The notes beneath the pieces are model-generated. The model searched no databases. It was given only the letters and a program-made list of their open reading frames with translations, and had not been told where the DNA came from. 64,000 nt of DNA. It comes from Diphasiastrum complanatum (lineage: Eukaryota; Streptophyta; Lycopodiopsida; Lycopodiales; Lycopodiaceae). The stretch is taken from the NCBI GenBank assembly GCA_029204225.1, contig CM055113.1, forward strand, positions 19,739,798 through 19,803,797, in the 5' to 3' direction. Numbering within the stretch: the first letter of the stretch is position 1; each line of letters opens with the position of its first letter. A program made the translations under genes and the position numbers. Below are positions 42,990-54,512 of the stretch, one piece after another.

Positions 42990-45588
42990 AAGCATTCACA
43001 TAGTTCCTCTTGCTTAAGCAAGACCAAACCCTTTGAAACTCTTATTCATAAGCCAACAAGGTAAAGTATAACTGAAAAGTAATAGTACAACAAAGCACCA
43101 TAAAGCAAGACTTATTTCAAGACATCCAGCTGGTACCTGCCACCATCTCACAAACAAAATCATGCGAGTTAGTATGTGAGGAAGATAGGTGTCAAAGCTG
43201 AATATCAGTTGTTATTCATGTACAAAATAAGCATTGCTACTTAACAGCTTGTTTAAAATGAAAAATCCATAGTCCGATCTTCCCATTCGCTTGTAACTTT
43301 TAGCGATAGGCTAAGCCGTCATATTACTGTATCAGGGGGAAAGCCATGCTGATCAGTGTAACAAGCATTAGTCCATATCAATAATTAATCAAATAAATGA
43401 AAGACGCTTGCTAAACATGTTCAAATAGCTTTTTACGAAAAGACTTTTAAATTGAGCAAGGACACCCAGTATTAGGGCAAGTCCATGCCATACTAACTCG
43501 TGGACCCATGAAAGGGCCGTGTAATGGCATCAAAATCCTTGAGCACATCCATGCTTTCCAAGGATATTCATGCTCGATTACTAGTTTTAATTACTAGTGT
43601 AAACTTGAAAGGGTATGTGCAAAAAGTTACGAATTTATTAGAGCTATCGTATTTAAGAAACAAGTAAAAAAGTCTTTGGCTTGTATAGTCTCATTGAATA
43701 TGTTAGGGCAAATCCATGCCATTCTAACATTGGAGATAACAACCCTTGCGCAAATCCCTGCGATCCAAGAGTATTGTAAGCCAATGACGGGTACAATTCT
43801 ATGTATTGGGTTAGCTCAATAATTGTTTGAAATACATCGTGTCACAAAGTTAGCAAGAGGAAGATAAGAAAGATTAAACATACGTAATGTATCTGATAAA
43901 GTAGAGGTGTTGAAATGCTTATAACACAGCTCAAACCTGAATGGTCGTGGAAGCGTGATCTTGAGAATTTTTGCTACTATTGTATCTTCATGCATAAATA
44001 CAACAAGACTTATTGATGAGCTGATACCATAGAAGTGACCGCTATTTAGTATGCCAATAATGTTTTAATCACATCCAGTATTAGATAGTATGGTAGGAAA
44101 CTAGTTCTATAGGAGCTTGAAGGTGTCATACCTGTAATTGGTATTAGCTTTGACATTATCGAAAGACAAGAGTAAAGTTCTAGAAGTCTCAACTGCAAAA
44201 ATTATCGTAGCAAGGTTACAACCATTTATTGAGAAAAGGATTATGCAAACCAGCGATTATGTTGTTGTAATAGAGGGTGAGTAGAGTATGGATTTACATA
44301 AGCTATTCTATCAGTAGTAATGATAGACATGAGCAGAAAGTAGGAGCAATAATAAGGATCCTATTTATACAAAGAGAGTTTCACAAGAATGAATGAAAAG
44401 TATGGAGTCCAGACATTCTGCGAGTAAATGAAAAGCGAGTTTTACGAGTTTTTTTACACACAAATTATGACTCATGGCTAGCTAAAGAAAGATGCATTTC
44501 TATAACATCAAAAACACGATATGAGTATTACGGTATTGAGCACATTGACGGGGGTGTCTTAGATTTAAGGTACCAACACTTTGATGTACATGTCTACGAG
44601 CAAGTTCCATTGAACTTCCATCTACATAGAATGTAAAACATTGAACTCCATGCAAACTTGAGATTGAATTGCATGCCAGCTCTACTCGTCGGCTGATAGA
44701 ATTTGGGTACTAAAAGTCGATACCCAAAAATCAAATTTTGATATCCAAATATCAAATTTTGAAACCCTAAACCCATGCCAGCTCTACCCAAATTTTGACA
44801 CCCAAATTTTGATACCAAAATATCGATACCCAAATTTTGATTCTCAAGGGAGGGGAGCAATGGAAGTAAATCCTACCTAATGGATCTTAATGATCACTCA
44901 AATGGATTTCTAACACCTAGTTTGCAAATGTGTGATTTTGTGGATTAGATGGATGAAAACATGAGCTAATGATCTTTCAAATGTGTGATAGCATGATTAA
45001 ACAACATTCAAGCATTCATTCATCCACAAACAATCATACATGAGCAAAAAATAAGGGTTTCACAATGTAAGAAAAGTAGGAGGAGGCTTCTCTTCTCTCT
45101 CTCAATCTATATCCTTGACAATGAAAAGTGAATAAAAAATGGTGTCACATCCCTACTTATAGACAAAGCTAGGGTTAGCGTTTTTTTGTGCACCCAAAAT
45201 CATGTGCCATAAGAACTTGACTTCGTAAAAAGTTTTAAGCCAAATTGTATTCTAAACTACTTGGGTCCTTTTTCATTTTAGGCCCATTCGAGTGTAGATC
45301 TATTTCTATGTCTCGTGTCATTGGCTTACGAGTATAGTGCATCTTCTAAGGGTGTCTGACATTATATTACAAATAGATCTAAGTCGTTATGTCAACTCGA
45401 CCATGCTTTTATTCCCGTCGCCGTAAAATATGTTGGTGAGGTGCTGGGCTTTGTTTTTGCTCGTTGGCCGGTCCACGACTTGTCGATTTCTTTGGCATTG
45501 GCATTCTCGGTACATATGGATACTGAACCTCCTTCTCGATGATTTGTCAATTCTCCTTAATATAGTTTGGCGGTTCGATTCCAATATC
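42988..45588. other. Non-coding, with small repeats
   Basis: 'ttagggcaa.tccatgccat.ctaac' occurs near 43472 and 43703. At 44700-44845 an imperfect AT-rich repeat of 'accCAAATTTTGAta' type occurs. No coding region is supported. Confidence 0.4.
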
Positions 45589-45839
45589 TGTTAGACTCTA
45601 ACAGGAGATTACAAAACAAACGAAAAGAAATCTTTCGTGCTGCCAGCTGGTAGCTCAACGGGCTTGGAGTCATAGACTTCACGCCTAGCTGAAACGAATG
45701 GCAACGACAGAGACTAACTAACTAGTGATTGGCGTTAACTAGTCTTGTGATTCTACGTTTAGCCATCTTGTAAATTCCACACTATGGAGGTATAAACGAT
45801 CATCTCTGGATCATAAAAAATAATGAAAAAAAAAGATCT

Positions 45840-45887
<48 letters not shown>

Positions 45888-46232
45888 CGAGTAGAGCAAA
45901 AATAGAAATACTAGAAACTAAAGTTGTGCGTGAAAGTCTGCCAACGAGCAGAACACAACGAAAGAGCAGAATGTCATCCCGCCAACGAGCGAGACACTGA
46001 TGATCTTGCTCTAAAAACTAATCTGATAATACAGTCGCTCTATTTTCGTGCATCTCCCTGTCTTGTGCTGTCATTTTGTCTTGATTGCTAGAATAGAATG
46101 TGTTCTGTGATGTGTAGTCGTGTGTTTGGGATCCTGTAAACAACTTCCGCGCAAAAAGAAAATTCAAAGACACAAAATTGTTCGCGAATAAGAAGACGAA
46201 GACAAAAAAGAAACAGTCTCACTTCCGCGACA
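45589..46232 (+). repeat. 5' LTR of element C
   Basis: Starts TGTTAGACTCTAACA (itself a perfect palindrome around C) and ends CGCGACA directly before the primer-binding site. About 580 bp (from 45604) align with the 3' LTR. Relative to the 3' LTR it lacks about 200 bp near the start. A (GA)n tract (45843-45884) lies inside and has a counterpart in the 3' LTR. A TTCGCGAA palindrome is at 46181-46188. Confidence 0.8.
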
Positions 46233-46245
46233 TGGTATCAGAGCC
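46233..46245 (+). other. Primer-binding site of element C
   Basis: TGGTATCAGAGCC immediately after the LTR end CA, complementary to initiator tRNA-Met. Confidence 0.9.
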
Positions 46246-46297
46246 CACAGGTTATCACTACTGATATCCCAGTAGTGATTCTTTCAGACAACACAGT

Positions 46298-46680
46298 ATG
46301 GCTACAACAATCCAAACAAGAGTAGCAATCAGTCTCGATGGCGCAAATTACAGAATCTGAAAATTCAAAATCAAAACACTTCTAAAGGGCGAAGGCATCT
46401 GGTCGGTGACTGAGCTCTCAGAGGTGCAGCCTCCAGAGGGAGACCCGAGGAGAGCTGAATGGATCAGAAAAGATGAGCGAGCAATGGTGATCATCGTTTC
46501 ATCCATAATGAAGATCTACTCATGCAGATTGAAGACTGTGAAAGCAGCCATGCAGCGTGGGAAAAATTGAAGCAGAAGTATGAAGTGAGGACTGCAGCTT
46601 CAGTCATGCACCTTTACAATCAGTTGCAATTTATACGGTACACTGTCAGACCAAGCAGAGCTACCAGGAGCACTTTATGT
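46298..46680 (+). pseudogene. Element C gag N-terminal fragment
   Basis: The ATG at 46298 begins MATTIQTRVAISLDGANYRI, then a TGA at 46358 where a Trp codon is expected, then KFKIKTLLKGEGIWSV. This is the DUF4219/UBN2-type gag start of copia elements. A frameshift near 46515 leads to QIEDCESSHAAWEKLKQKYE and SVMHLYNQLQFIR. The zinc knuckle and protease are absent because of the deletion that follows. Confidence 0.8.
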
Positions 46681-46689
46681 GCCCTCACT

Positions 46690-47223
46690 CAGAACCGAAG
46701 TGTTTGATTCCTTCAAGAAGTTCGTGGCATTTGTAGAGCGACACACCTCGAAAAAGATATAGATCCTTAGATTCGACAACGGGGGTGAATACAAAAGCAC
46801 AGAATTCTCAAGATTCTGCGAAGAACAGGGGATAGAACACCAGTTCACTCCTACATACACACCAGAATACAACGGTGTGGTAGAAAGAAGAAACAGAACG
46901 CTAGTCGAAGGAGCCAGATGCATGATGGCACAGACTCAGTCACAATGCCAGGTCAATTCTGGGCTGAGGCAATAGCTGCAGCTATACACCTGCAGAATAG
47001 ATCTACAACGACCGCGCTGAAAAATAAAACACCATACGAAATGTGGATAGGCAGAAAGCTTGATCTGTCATACATACGTGTGTTTGGATGTGCAGCATAC
47101 AAACACCCTTCTAGAAACAAGCTCGATGACAAATCTGAGCAAACAATCATGGTCGGCTACTCGAACGGAACACATGTGTACAGGCTCTACAACCCAACCA
47201 CGAAGAGGTTGTTTCGAACATAG
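46690..47223 (+). pseudogene. Element C integrase, N-terminally deleted
   Basis: Begins at FDSFKKFVAFVERHTSKKI, a stop, then ILRFDNGGEYKSTEFSRFCE with the second catalytic Asp. Next are FTPTYTPEYNGVVERRNRTL (catalytic Glu present) and, after a frameshift near 46920, PGQFWAEAIAAAIHLQNRST. It continues TPYEMWIGRKLDLSYIRVFG and MVGYSNGTHVYRLYNPTTKR. The zinc-binding N-terminus and first catalytic Asp are missing. Confidence 0.85.
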
Positions 47224-47559
47224 ATGTGAAGTTCGATGAGTCCACATTCCCTGGACTAAAAGACAAAAGAGGCCATGAGATCTTCACACTGCTGCCTATT
47301 CAAGAGGGAGATCGAGGACAGACATCAAATCAGAATGCAGAGCCGCAGACTCCAGAGCAGCAGGAAGCAAAAACCCCATGAACAATAAACATTCGAACAG
47401 CGACGAAATGAACCTTGAAGGTCAACAAGACAAAGAAGACCTCCATACCTCTACTCTGACAATCTTCAATGGAGCAAAGACATGCAATCTGATACTACAG
47501 CTTCACAGAAGAGCCAACAACATATCAAGAAGCTATCCAGAGTCCAGAGGGAGAATTCT

Positions 47560-48430
47560 GGAAGCAGGCAATGTCAGAGGAGATTGAGTCGATGAGGCGA
47601 AACAAGGCATGGACATTAGAGCCACTGCCAGAAAACATAAAGATAGTCGACTGCAAGTGGGTGTATAAGAAAAAGATGAAATCAGATGGCACCATTGGCC
47701 GCTACAAAGTCATTCCTGTTGAGAGAATGCATATTCATACATTTTGGAGATAGTGCTTGTCGCGAGGGCTACATGCAGAGATATGGTGTCGATTATTTCG
47801 ACACATATTCGCCCATGGTCAAGATGACAAGCATAAGACTACTCCTTGCATACGCCACACAGTACAATCTGGAAATTCACCAGATTGACGTGAAAACAGC
47901 CTTTCTCCATGGAGATTTAGAGGAGGAAATCTTCATGAAGCAACCTGAAGGCTATGAAGACCCCGACAACAGACAATATGTCTATCGATTGCAGGAATGC
48001 ATCTACGGTCTAAAACAGGCATCACGAGCCTGGTATAAAAAGCTTGATGGTCTTCTGAAGTTTCTAGACTTCAATCCTACTCAATCAGACTGCAATGTCT
48101 ATATTAAGAGAGTAGGAAAGGATTTTGTGATACTGACCATTTTCGTGGATGATTCGCTGATGATAAAAAATCTTTGATGCTAATCAAAGACATGAAAATT
48201 TAGATTTTGGAAAGTTACGAAATCACAGATTTCGGAGAAGCAACAAATGCCTAGGGCTGGAGATAAGAAGAGATCGAACAAAGGGCGAAATGCACTTGAG
48301 TCAGTCAGAATATGCCAAAAAGGTGCTAAAGCAGTACCACATGAGGACTGCAAAGAAAAGGCCACACCAATGATAGCTGGAGCCAAGCTCGCGAAGCAGG
48401 ATTGCCCAAAAACGGAATAAGAAGAATAGA
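47560..48430 (+). pseudogene. Element C reverse transcriptase
   Basis: Recognisable blocks are EIESMRRNKAWTLEPLPENI, VDCKWVYKKKMKSDGTIGRY, GVDYFDTYSPMVKMTSIRLL, HQIDVKTAFLHGDLEEEIFM and YGLKQASRAWYKKLDGLLKF. The catalytic box reads ILTIFVDDSLMI, with both Asp present. The usual KARLVA(K/R)G segment is replaced by unrelated sequence around 47710-47760. After 48177 several stops and phase changes break the connection with RNase H. Confidence 0.85.
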
Positions 48431-48432
48431 GG

Positions 48433-49080
48433 ATGGCAGGTATACCCTACCAAAACTCAATTGGTAGTCTGATGTACTTGACAATTTGTACTAGACCCGA
48501 TCTGGCTTTCTCTGTTTACGCCTTGAGCCAATTCTCTTCCAATCCTGGCATGGCACATTGGCAAATGGCAAAACGAATCCTACAGTATCTGCAGGGTACC
48601 CAGAATATTGGATTAACCTATAGAGCTGAAAAAAAAAAAAAGATTCGAGCTGCATATCACTATAGTGATGCAAGCTGGGCGAGCTGCAAAGATGACAACA
48701 AGTCTATTACTAGAGGATGTACAATAGCATGCGGAGCTGCAATCAGCTGGATATGCAAAAGGCAAACTTTGGTGGCTCAATCCTCTTGCGAAGCTGAATA
48801 TGTCGGAGCTTCAAAGGTCGCGAATGAGGTAGTGTGGCTACAGATGATGCTGGAGGCAATCGGGATACCAAGAGAGGGGCAAAGCACGATGATGATGGAC
48901 TCTCAAAGTGCCATCTATCTGTCCCAGGATCCTGTCTTTTATTCAAAGACAAAGCACATACCTCTGAAGTACCATCACATTATAAAATCAAAAAATATGA
49001 TTGCAGATCTGCTCACGAAACCGCTCGACAAGCCACTCTTTGCCAAGCAAAGAAAGGCAATTGGATTAAACGTACAAAGT
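48433..49080 (+). pseudogene. Element C RNase H
   Basis: One open frame holds the entire copia RNase H region: YQNSIGSLMYLTICTRPDLA, HWQMAKRILQYLQGTQNIGL, YSDASWASCKDDNKSITRGC and ISWICKRQTLVAQSSCEAEY. It continues DSQSAIYLSQDPVFYSKTKH, then IPLKYHHI and NMIADLLTKPLDKPLFAKQ. The catalytic acidic residues in YSDASW, SSCEAEY and DSQSAI are kept. It is the best preserved domain of element C. An A-rich run (about 48630-48641) adds Lys residues after RAE. Confidence 0.85.
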
Positions 49081-49099
49081 TGCAAGGTTCAAGAGGGAG

Positions 49100-49562
49100 T
49101 GTCAGAAATGGTGAACTCCTGCAACTTTGTCACAGCACGAACAAGAAACGAAGGTCAAACGAGAACAACTCGCGACAATCAACGTGCCTTTGACTCAATG
49201 CACAAACGATTCGCGAATCATTCATGAATCGTAAACACACCTCCAGGACTGCAAACTGCGAAAGGGCGCAAAATGAAAAACTACGAAAGAGACGAAAAGA
49301 ACGAAAGCGAACGGGAGATTACGAAACAAACGAAAAGGAATCTTTCGCACTGCCAGCTGGCAGCTCAACGGGCTTGGAGTCATAGACTTCACGCCCAGCT
49401 GAAACGAATGGCAACGACGGAGACTAACTAACTAGTTGATTGGCGTTAACTAGTCTTGTGATTCTATGTTTAGCCATCTTGTAAATTCCACACTATGGAG
49501 GTATAAACGATCTTCTTTGGATCATAAAAAATAATGAAAAAAAATAATCCGAATAGAGAGAT

Positions 49563-49616
<54 letters not shown>

Positions 49617-49918
49617 AGCGAGTAAAGCATAAAGAAAAATACTAGAAACTATAGTTGTGCGTGAAAGTCTGCCAACGAGCAGAACACAGCGAAAGAGCAG
49701 AATGTCATTCCGCCAACGAGCGAGACACTGACGATCTCGCTCTAAAAACTAAACTGATACTACAGTCGCTCTATTTTCGTGCATCTCCTTGTCTTGTGCT
49801 GTCATTTTGTCTTGATTGCTAGAATAGAATGTGTTCTGTGATGTATAGTCGCGTGTCTGGGATCCTGTAAACAATTTCCGCGCAAAAAGAAAATTCAAAG
49901 ACACAAAATTGTTCGCAA
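49100..49918 (+). repeat. 3' LTR of element C
   Basis: Starts TGTCAGAAATGG after the polypurine tract. The first about 210 bp are absent from the 5' LTR. From 49314 it aligns with the 5' LTR, including a (GA)n tract (49569-49611). The match stops at about 49916 in GTTCGC, so the last about 47 bp of the 5' LTR are missing here. Contains TTCGCGAA at 49210-49217. Confidence 0.8.
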
Positions 49919-52414
49919 AATGATATAAGAATAGTTGTGGGCCCATCACATGCACAATTGTATTTATTATTAGCATTAAATTTATGTCCAACCTCCTCAA
50001 ATTATGGGTTGAATGATGACAAATTTAGTTGTAAGCCATTAAGTGATATTCTAGGAGGCTCTTTATGAACGAATTAAATAGTTTGTTGCCATGTGGGTTA
50101 GGATATCCAAGAAACATATAACTGTCCAAGATGAGTAGTGTTAAGTATGAAGTCTCATGAATAAGCAAGCATCTACCTTTCATATGTAGGTTAGAATTTC
50201 TCTTCGGTGTCTCTATTGTAAGAAGAACACCTCGTTTTTGGCTCAGCTCTCTTTTGTTGTGTTGCGTTTGTATCTCATTTCTATTTCCTAGGACATGTAA
50301 GCATTTCTATACAAAATTTATAAAAACATGTGCAAGAGATATTGTGCTAAATACTTGGTCTATGGAAAATTTTGTGCATTAAATCACCATTCGTTGGTTT
50401 TCTATTTGATCTTAGCGATGCACAGGATCTCATTCCACACTTTCTACAAATTCATTGCTTCTACTTAATCAAAGAAATTCAAGAATCAGTTACACAAGAA
50501 AATCACAAGTTTACAAAGATGCAAATGAAAAACCATGAGCATCACTAGAGGGAAAGGGTTATGGAGTTCAAGACTAATACCAATGAAAAAGTAAATTGCC
50601 AATGTCAAGTCTATATGAAACATAAACTACATTGGCCGAGATTGTTCTTCATCAAATGAAACAACATTGTTGTAAGTACGTTGCTTTTTTTAACATATGT
50701 CAATAGCAATTACTTTTGTTCCTATATGATGGTAGAAAAAATTCACTTTGTATATTTCCTTCCAACAACCATGAATGATAGCATGAAAAGCTTCACTCTT
50801 ATTTCATGCTAGGCACAAGCCCAGCTAATACTAGTTGATTAGCTAAGAAGGCGACCCACAAGAGGGATTATTTTTCTTTATCTGCATTTCCACCTTATCA
50901 CCTCTAGTCTCTAGAAGCTTCCATCTTAGGACATTTGTTGGGCATAAAGAGGGATATTGGTATCATTTGAGCTCGTTATTTAGCTCTGGATATTGGTATC
51001 ACTTGAGCTCTCTGTGGGAGAACTCATTGCTATTGCCTAGAAGCTTTAACCATTAATCATATGTGATGCGATTTGCCATTCTTCATGAAAGATACTACTT
51101 GATTGTCATATGGTCTTTTATGATTATGGTCATTATACCATGATCCTTGGAGGAAGTCCAATCGAATTTTAGGTTACAAACCTTGATTGAAAGATGGACG
51201 TTACAATAACCAACAACCTAAACTCCTTGCATACGAATGATTTCCTAGACTACCTAGCTCTGCCTAGGAAACAAAGAACCTCTAAGAACAAAGAAATTAC
51301 AGCTAGACCATGGGCAAAACAGCAGTACAATGATCACAAACTTGCTTAATCAAACGGTTCGTATTGTTATCAAAATCACTTCACGGATACAAATACTTGA
51401 AGGTGAGCTCAAATCTACTTATAGCTATGAATTTGATACATAGCATGACATATTAATTAAACAAATTAACAAAATATATATTACTGCAATCTGTAAGAAT
51501 GAAAAAACTTAAAATCATAGCTACCAAAGTCATTCAAGTGTCTCCTGGAAGTTTAATAGTTGGAGGATTAAAAACTTTTGAAAGTCAGCCAAGCAGCATA
51601 CAACCACACATAACTTCCAATGAGGCAAAGTTTGGTAGAAACAATATGTCTCTCAAATTTATTCAAGTACTTACAACAACTGGGAAAGGTCGAGATCATT
51701 AAAATAGACAACAAGCTAAACTTCTTGCATATAAATAATGTTCTAGAGTATCCAGCTTTGCTTAGGAAACAGGAAATCTCTGAGGGCAAAACTTACAGCT
51801 CTACAAGAGCATGGGTGAACCGATAGTAAATTGATCAGACTTCACTGACTACCAATTGCTACAACTTTGTGTGCGATCTATAGACTGCAAATGGTTCATT
51901 AAGTACTACACTCTATTGAGCTGTGTGATAAACAGATATGCATTTTTGAAAACTTGCTGCAATAAAATTGAAATAGCACATAGCCAGCAAGCACCAAGGA
52001 AAATTAAATAAAGACTTTTTGAAAAGCTACTGCTTCAAGGTGGAGCATTAGATCATCCTTCCAAATTCACTTGTTTATTAGAATCCCAAAACCAGCAATT
52101 TCTGGACTCGCAATTTTTCCAGCAGTACAAACTCTCCTTATTGCCTAGTCGAATAAAGGTTAGCCAACAACCATTAGTAGTTCATATGCCTTCATTTGCA
52201 ATTTGGGATGATCAGATATTTATTAAAGTCATAATCCTCGCAGTCCCAGATTCATGACTAAAGTAATAAGTAAGTTGAAAGATGGTGTTTCACAATGTAC
52301 AGTTGGCTCATCTACCTTAAAAGGTACAATTTGTGCAGAACAAAATTCATGTGTACTGCAAGAATTGGCAAAAGATTCCTACCAACAACAACTTGCAGTG
52401 CCCGAGATCGACAA
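49919..52414. other. Intergenic, with a diverged duplication
   Basis: About 135 bp at 51207-51345 are homologous to 51700-51840, sharing 'aaact.cttgcata', 'ctctgcctaggaaaca' and 'gcaaaac.gca' type blocks. No coding region was recognised. The right end should include the 3' untranslated region of the minus-strand synthase gene. Confidence 0.5.
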
Positions 52415-54512
52415 TCATATAGCAGGACGTTGTTGTGAATCTGTCTTTGTATGGTGGATTTGAGATGAAGAGCTTGAGTTGAGCTCTAGAGTAGAAGCCA
52501 GACCTGGCTTGCCAACAACCTCATCAACAAACATTCTTGCTCTCAAAAGAACTGCTGGAGCGGAGTCCAACGCAGGCCGGACATCGATGAAAAAGGGCCA
52601 CTTTCCAGATCCTTCTAAACTTTCATCATAGTAGAAGTCAATAACATAGCGCATCAACCGACCACCTCTGTCAACAGTCCAGTCATGACGATCGAATGGC
52701 ACTCCATAACCCAAAAGTTTCTTAAGGCGAGCCTGCATAGATAATGGTTACTATCGTCAGTCCCGTATGCAAATTCTCAACCGGGCAGAAAATATACAGT
52801 GCAAATTATCGCTAATCACCAGGTGCACTCTGCGTAAAATTGATAGATTGTCTACCATTTCGAGACATATCCAAGGGACAGAGTCAATAATATATGGAAA
52901 GCTTAGAAGATATAACCAACAATAGCCAATTAGACCATGCTAGGCAAAAAAAAAAGAAAAGTCCCCCCTTGTAAGATTTTATAGAATGCCAGCACTATCT
53001 TCAGCTCCTTCATGTTGGAAAACCCAAACAGAAGTGCCATATGATTTTTGTAGATTGGGGCACAACCCTGTAGATGCTTATGATGTAACAACTGAAATGA
53101 ATAAAAGTTATTCTTCTGTGTGCTTTCTGCCCAAACGCCCTGTGTTTTCTTGACGATGTTGCAAACGCGGCAAACATCTAGACCTACAGTATCACTTCAT
53201 TACAAATCTACAATATTGTGGAATGATCAATTTATGATTCTGTCCCACTAAAGAAATGATTCCTGATTTACTAAGAGACAGATCTGTAATGCTGAGACAC
53301 ATGGTGGGATAAGGATTAGTAAATTGATTTACTTGGTCTAAAATTCAGTCGGAATTTATGGGTCATATGTCGAAAATTCAGCCAAGTTAGTTACATTAGG
53401 GCTTTTGTCCTACCGAGTCTTCTGTCACATTACGGATATATGGCAATGGATATACATATGGCTTTTCTTGAAGTTCTTCGATACCCCCGATGCTTATAAT
53501 GTAATAAATGAGATGTATAGAAAGTTTTTCTGTGCGCTTTCTGCCCGTGTTCTCTTGATGGCTTTTTTGCTTTACGTGAATACACCTTGTAGCTGTCAAT
53601 TGCTCATATACTCTTGCAAAAACTACCGTGGTTAGTAAAAAAGCAAACCCTAAGCAGGCGATAGAAAGCTATGCATAAGCTGTAAATTGAAACGATCACA
53701 AGTGTACTAAGTTGGATCCAGAATCAATGTCATGCATCAGTAGAACTTACCTTAGGAGAAAGATCATAAGGCCGTCCCTGGAAGTAAAGCAGACGAGGTT
53801 CTTCCTGCAAAGATTCCGGATATAGCTTCGAGTACAATTGCTCCCATTGCTGTAATCTGGACCAGGTGGATTCATTCACAAAATTATGCGTGGCCACTAC
53901 AGCATCCATGTCCCTCTCGCTCACATCATCAGCCTTGCCTTTCCTGACCAAGCTGTTGAAGAACATCTGCGGCGAGGGATAGAGCCAAGCTTCATCAGTC
54001 CCACCTTTGGGAATCGTCGACGTCTGCCGATAGGTGGAAAGAGGTTCTTTCTGGCACGACGCTGGCTGCTGATTCGCATGCTTCGGCATTCTATTCATGG
54101 GATTGATCTCTTCAGCAGGTGGCAATCCATAATAAAGCCAAGCAGGCATCCTCCAAACATGATCCCCCCTCTGCTCCTGCACTTCCCTGTCTATGCGCCG
54201 TCCATAAACATCATAAACATGAGGGTTTCTGTACTTACCCTGAGGCTTTGTGGCATCCGCCGCTGCAGCCTGCTCTTGGCTTGAGCACCCTGAACCACCT
54301 GCAACTTCCTGCTGCCTTGAAGCGGAGATCAATTTATCACGAGCAGCTCCTGTGACAGGGCAGTCAGCCCCGGGGAATGCTTTGTAATACAAATCATGGA
54401 CTTTCTCAGGTATGCTCTTGTGCTTTTGCCCTTGGGATGCCGAGGCCGAGGACGAGGCCTCCATGCTTCCCGAGTTTCCCATTTTCTTTCTATGCCCTAA
54501 ACAAAACCCCAA
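52415..54512 (-). CDS. HCCS: Holocytochrome c synthase (cytochrome c heme lyase)
   Basis: Two exons: 54512-53751 and 52732-52415, with donor CCTAAG|GTAAGT, acceptor ATGCAG|GCTCGC, phase 0, and an intron of 1018 bp. The enzyme attaches heme covalently to cytochrome c in the mitochondrial intermembrane space. An upstream ATG at 54512 and a second at 54482 are possible. From the second (MGNSGSMEASSSASAS) the protein has about 349 residues. Visible motifs are a heme-regulatory CPV at about 41-43, NPMNRMP (127-133), STIPKGGTDEAWLYPSPQMF, THNFVNESTW with the heme-ligand His at about 199, and RLLYFQGRPYDLSPK. After the junction come ARLKKLLGYGVPFDRHDWTV, RYVIDFYYDE and IDVRPALDSAPA. All family hallmarks are present, so it is probably functional. 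The segment before NPMNRMP contains an unusual aromatic stretch, HVWRMPAWLYYGLPP. Confidence 0.93.

Larger units (their letters stand above)
45589..49918 (+). mobile_element. Ty1/copia element C with both LTRs, decayed
   Basis: Order: 5' LTR (45589-46232), primer-binding site (46233), gag, integrase, reverse transcriptase, RNase H, polypurine tract (GAGGGAG, about 49093-49099) and 3' LTR (49100-49918). This is copia order. The gag-protease region and the first half of integrase are deleted around 46640-46690. The two LTRs differ by two length changes described under each LTR. Substitutions between the aligned parts are few, so the insertion may be younger than elements A, B and D. Confidence 0.9.

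Noticed and set aside
44594-44860. QNLG/IFGYQN repeat peptide on the minus strand
   Set aside because: Translation of an AT-rich imperfect DNA repeat ('cccaaattttga'), not protein-level evidence.
45640-45710. tRNA-like look of the copia C LTR segment 'ggtagctcaacggg...ttggagtcatagacttc'
   Set aside because: It has a D-arm-like part but no GTTCGAATC-type T-arm at the right distance, and it is present in both LTRs, so it is treated as LTR sequence.
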